Below are positions 5,280 through 7,650 of a DNA stretch of 7,650 bases, piece after piece. Made by a program: the position numbers and the translations under genes. The stretch is from an uncultured Collinsella sp. (GTDB lineage: Bacteria > Actinomycetota > Coriobacteriia > Coriobacteriales > Coriobacteriaceae), in NCBI GenBank assembly GCA_905208975.1, contig CAJLRE010000074.1:1-7650 (forward strand). Reading direction: 5' to 3'. Below the pieces are notes generated by a model, which made no database searches, had not been told where the DNA came from, and saw only the letters and a program-made list of their open reading frames with translations. Position 1 is the first letter of the stretch, and each line of letters opens with the position of its first letter.

Positions 5280-6194
5280 ATGACTGATGCCGTTGAGGTG
5301 CTGCGAATCGATTCGCTCGAGGACGAGCGGCTTGATGCCTACGTGCGACTGACCGAGCGTGAGCTGCGCTGCGTGCTGGAGCCGCAGAAGGGCATTTTTA
5401 TCGCCGAGAGTGCCAAGGTCATCGAACGTGCGGTTCGCGCCGGATACGAGCCGGTGAGCTTTCTTTTGGGCGAGCGCTGGCTCGACCAGATGATGCCGCT
5501 GTTTGAGCGCCTGGCGGTACGCGAGGGCGCGGGTCCGGTTCCCGTGTTCGTTGCCTCGATGGAGCTTATGGAGCGTCTGACGGGTTTTAACGTGACGCGC
5601 GGTGCGCTCGCGGCATTTCGTCGCCCGCGACAGATTCCGGTTGATGAGTTCTTGGGCGGCGTCGTCGAGGCAGCGGGGGAGCGCCCGGTGCGCGTGTGCG
5701 TGCTCGAGGGCATTGTCGACCACACCAACGTCGGCGCGATTTTCCGCTCGGCGGCTGCGCTGAACGTCGATGGCATTTTGGTGAGCCCCACTTGCTGCGA
5801 TCCGCTGTACCGTCGCTCGGCCCGCGTGAGCATGGGCACGGTGTTCCAGGTGCCCTGGACGCGCATTGGCAGCAAGGCGCGCGTATGGCCGCATGATGGG
5901 CTGGCGGCGCTGCACGATGCCGGCTTTTCGTGTGCCGCCATGGCGTTGACGGATGATTCGGTGTCGCTGGACGATTCCGCGCTGCAGGAGATTGACCGCC
6001 TGGCAATCTTTATGGGCACCGAGGGTGCTGGCTTGGGCGCCAAGACCATTGCAGGCTGCGATCGCGCCGTGCGTATTCCGATGGCGCACGGGGTCGATTC
6101 GCTTAACGTGGCCGCGGCAAGTGCTGTCGCCTTTTGGCAGCTGTGCCCGCATGTGAGCAACGAGTACCACTACCAGCCGGGGCTGTATCACTAG
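5280..6194 (+). CDS. SpoU/TrmH-family RNA 2'-O-ribose methyltransferase
   Basis: A predicted SPOUT-fold enzyme that methylates ribose 2'-OH in tRNA or rRNA with S-adenosylmethionine; the target cannot be read from the sequence. At 304 aa it has an N-terminal substrate-binding region (about 1-110, with FIAESAKVIERAVRAGYEP, typical of the SpoU_sub_bind fold) and a C-terminal knotted domain with all three SpoU motifs: motif 1 GIVDHTNVGAIFRSAAAL (144-161, catalytic Arg in FRSA), motif 2 MGTEGAGLG (245-253) and motif 3 IPMAHGVDSLNVAAASA (266-282). DPLYRRSARVSMG (174-186) is also typical. The family includes RlmB, TrmH and TsnR/AviRb-like enzymes, and no substrate is assigned here. The start at 5280 is chosen because family N termini begin about here; an ATG at 5247 would add 11 unlikely residues (RCKERCW) and lacks a ribosome site. 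The best SD, AAAGG near 5259-5264, is rather far (about 15 bases), so the start is less sure than the function. Confidence 0.92.
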   Translation: MTDAVEVLRIDSLEDERLDAYVRLTERELRCVLEPQKGIFIAESAKVIERAVRAGYEPVSFLLGERWLDQMMPLFERLAVREGAGPVPVFVASMELMERLTGFNVTRGALAAFRRPRQIPVDEFLGGVVEAAGERPVRVCVLEGIVDHTNVGAIFRSAAALNVDGILVSPTCCDPLYRRSARVSMGTVFQVPWTRIGSKARVWPHDGLAALHDAGFSCAAMALTDDSVSLDDSALQEIDRLAIFMGTEGAGLGAKTIAGCDRAVRIPMAHGVDSLNVAAASAVAFWQLCPHVSNEYHYQPGLYH

Positions 6195-6319
6195 GCAATT
6201 ATTTCGCATTGGGCTCTGGTTCGGGGTGTTTCGGCCGATACCGGTCGGTGCTAAGCTGGTGTTGGCTTTGGTCTTAACTTGCCGTTTTGTTGTTTGATGT
6301 ACGCTGGTGGGGAGGGCGT

Positions 6320-7650
6320 GTGGCTAAGAAATCTACGGCTATCGATGTGACGCAGGGTGTCATTTGGCAGCAGCTGCTTTCGCTGTGCGTCCCTATCTTC
6401 TTTAGCTCGTTTTTTCAGCAGGCTTACACGCTTATCGGTACCTATATCGTCGGTCAGTTTGGCGGCAAGCTCGCGCTGGGTGGCATTCAAGCCACGATGG
6501 TGCTCACGGAGCTCTGCATTGGTTTTTGCGTCGGTGTGGGTGCTGGCTGTGCGGTCATTACGGGCCAGTTTTTTGGCCAGCACGATGACGAGCGCTTGAG
6601 CCGATCGGTCCATACGGCCATGACGCTCGCGCTGGTGGGCGGCATTGTCATTTCCATTCTGGGCATGGTGTTTGTCGAGCCGATGCTTGTGCTGATGAAT
6701 ACACCGCATGAGCTGCTGGCCGAGGGTGTGGCGTATGCCCGTTGCTACTTTGCCGCCATGTTTGCAGCGCTGCTGCTCAATATGGGGACGGCGTTGTTGC
6801 GCGCCGTGGGCGACACGCGCGGTCCGGCGGTCATTATTGCCTCCGGCTGCTTCGTCAACGTGGCGCTCGACATTCTCTTTGTCGCCGTGCTGCACATGGA
6901 AGCGCTGGGCTGCGGCATCGCGGTGGCGCTGACTATCTGCACCAATGCTACGATGATTGTGATCCGCATGATGCGCGCTCCGGGGGCGTGGCGGTTGTCG
7001 CTATTCAAACTCGGTATCGATCGCGGCATTTGCAAGAGCATGCTTTCGTGCGGTTTGCCGCTGGGCGTTCAGTCTGCGGCGTATTCGATCTCCAACATTT
7101 TGATTCAGGTGTCGGTCAACTCGTTTGGTGCCGATGTCACGACCGCTTGGGGCCTTTCCGGCCGCCTGGACGGCATTATCTGGATGGTGACCGAGGCGCT
7201 CGGCGTGTCGATCACCACGTTCTCGGCGCAGAACTTTGGTGCGCGCAATTACGATCGCATGCGAAAGGGATACCATACGTCGCTCGTGCTGTCGTTTCTG
7301 CTCATTGGTGGCCTGTCTGCCGTGCTGCTTGTGTTCTCGGGTCCGTTGTCGCGTTTGTTCATCGACGATGCCGCGATTTCGGCCTACACCACGACGATTC
7401 TTCATTTCATCGCGCCGTTCTACGCGATCTTCTCGATTATCGAAAACGCGTCTGGCTCCATCCGCGGCGCTGGCGTGAGCTTCCAGCCTATGATGCTCAC
7501 GATCTTCGGCACGGTCGTGCTCCGCGTGGCGTGGGTGTTCGCGATTATGCCGCTCGACCCCTCGCTCGAGCATCTGCTGCTGGTCTACCCCGTAACCTGG
7601 GTAATCACCGCCGCGATGTTCACCGTCTACCATCACAGCGGCAACTGGCT
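6320..7650 (+). CDS. MATE-family multidrug/cation antiporter (3' end beyond window)
   Basis: A membrane exporter that couples Na+ or H+ influx to extrusion of drugs or other organic cations. The frame is open for 443 codons to the window edge; the family usually has about 440-460, so only a few residues are missing. It starts at GTG 6320 behind GGGGAGGG (6309-6316). About twelve hydrophobic segments are visible (the first near 18-45). The two halves show the family pseudo-symmetry: ITGQFFGQHDDERLSRSVH (80-98) mirrors SAQNFGARNYDRMRKGYH (302-319), and NMGTALLRAVGDTRGPAVI (154-172) mirrors ENASGSIRGAGVSFQPMML (375-393). These motifs fit the NorM/DinF-like MATE group; the substrate is unknown. 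The 125 bp before it hold no gene and no clear promoter. Confidence 0.93.
   Translation, partial: MAKKSTAIDVTQGVIWQQLLSLCVPIFFSSFFQQAYTLIGTYIVGQFGGKLALGGIQATMVLTELCIGFCVGVGAGCAVITGQFFGQHDDERLSRSVHTAMTLALVGGIVISILGMVFVEPMLVLMNTPHELLAEGVAYARCYFAAMFAALLLNMGTALLRAVGDTRGPAVIIASGCFVNVALDILFVAVLHMEALGCGIAVALTICTNATMIVIRMMRAPGAWRLSLFKLGIDRGICKSMLSCGLPLGVQSAAYSISNILIQVSVNSFGADVTTAWGLSGRLDGIIWMVTEALGVSITTFSAQNFGARNYDRMRKGYHTSLVLSFLLIGGLSAVLLVFSGPLSRLFIDDAAISAYTTTILHFIAPFYAIFSIIENASGSIRGAGVSFQPMMLTIFGTVVLRVAWVFAIMPLDPSLEHLLLVYPVTWVITAAMFTVYHHSGNW

Noticed and set aside
5223..6209. Minus-strand 328-aa open frame opposite the SpoU methyltransferase
   Set aside because: Antisense shadow with no recognisable domain; the plus strand carries all three SpoU motifs.
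6195..6319. Possible promoter or terminator between the methyltransferase and MATE genes
   Set aside because: Short inverted pieces such as CCGATACCGGTCGG have only 4-bp arms, and no convincing -35/-10 pair was found; only the SD before the GTG is clear.

Overview
The window looks like an ordinary chromosomal stretch from a high-GC Gram-positive bacterium. The protein sequences and gene order (smc-ftsY-ffh, a B. subtilis-type thymidylate synthase next to folA, many GTG starts, strong GGAGG-type ribosome binding sites) suggest a gut Coriobacteriia member, perhaps Collinsella-like. That placement is inferred from the look of the genes and was not tested by a search.

Layout: (1) 1-2742, plus strand: the 3' end of smc, then ftsY and ffh in a tight run. 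Smc shapes chromosomes; Ffh and FtsY are the GTPase pair of the signal recognition particle pathway that brings nascent membrane proteins to the translocon. The run ends in a strong hairpin at 2768-2799. (2) 2863-3627, minus strand: one gene joining a DUF134 helix-turn-helix domain to a NifX/NifB-like (dinitrogenase Fe-Mo cofactor) domain and a tail packed with His and Cys. It converges on ffh and diverges from thyA. (3) 3628-3793: a 166-bp divergent intergenic region with two related palindromes that bracket a possible promoter of the minus-strand gene, plus the likely thyA promoter. (4) 3794-5170, plus strand: thyA and folA. ThyA makes dTMP and releases dihydrofolate, which FolA reduces back to tetrahydrofolate, so the pair forms a complete cycle. 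(5) 5280-6194: a SpoU/TrmH-type RNA 2'-O-methyltransferase. (6) 6320 to the window edge: a MATE-family multidrug/cation antiporter, missing only its last residues.

The part most worth a second look is the minus-strand gene. It has three linked peculiarities: a near-perfect Shine-Dalgarno sequence and ATG inside the reading frame exactly where the NifX domain begins, so it may make two proteins; twin palindromes spaced by about five helical turns around its presumed promoter, which suggest autoregulation by its HTH domain; and a duplicated metal-binding tail. Together they suggest a small metal- or cluster-responsive regulator of unknown physiology. The rest is mostly housekeeping, with some residue-level oddities in Ffh and DHFR. 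No tRNA, rRNA, CRISPR array, insertion sequence or phage gene was seen.
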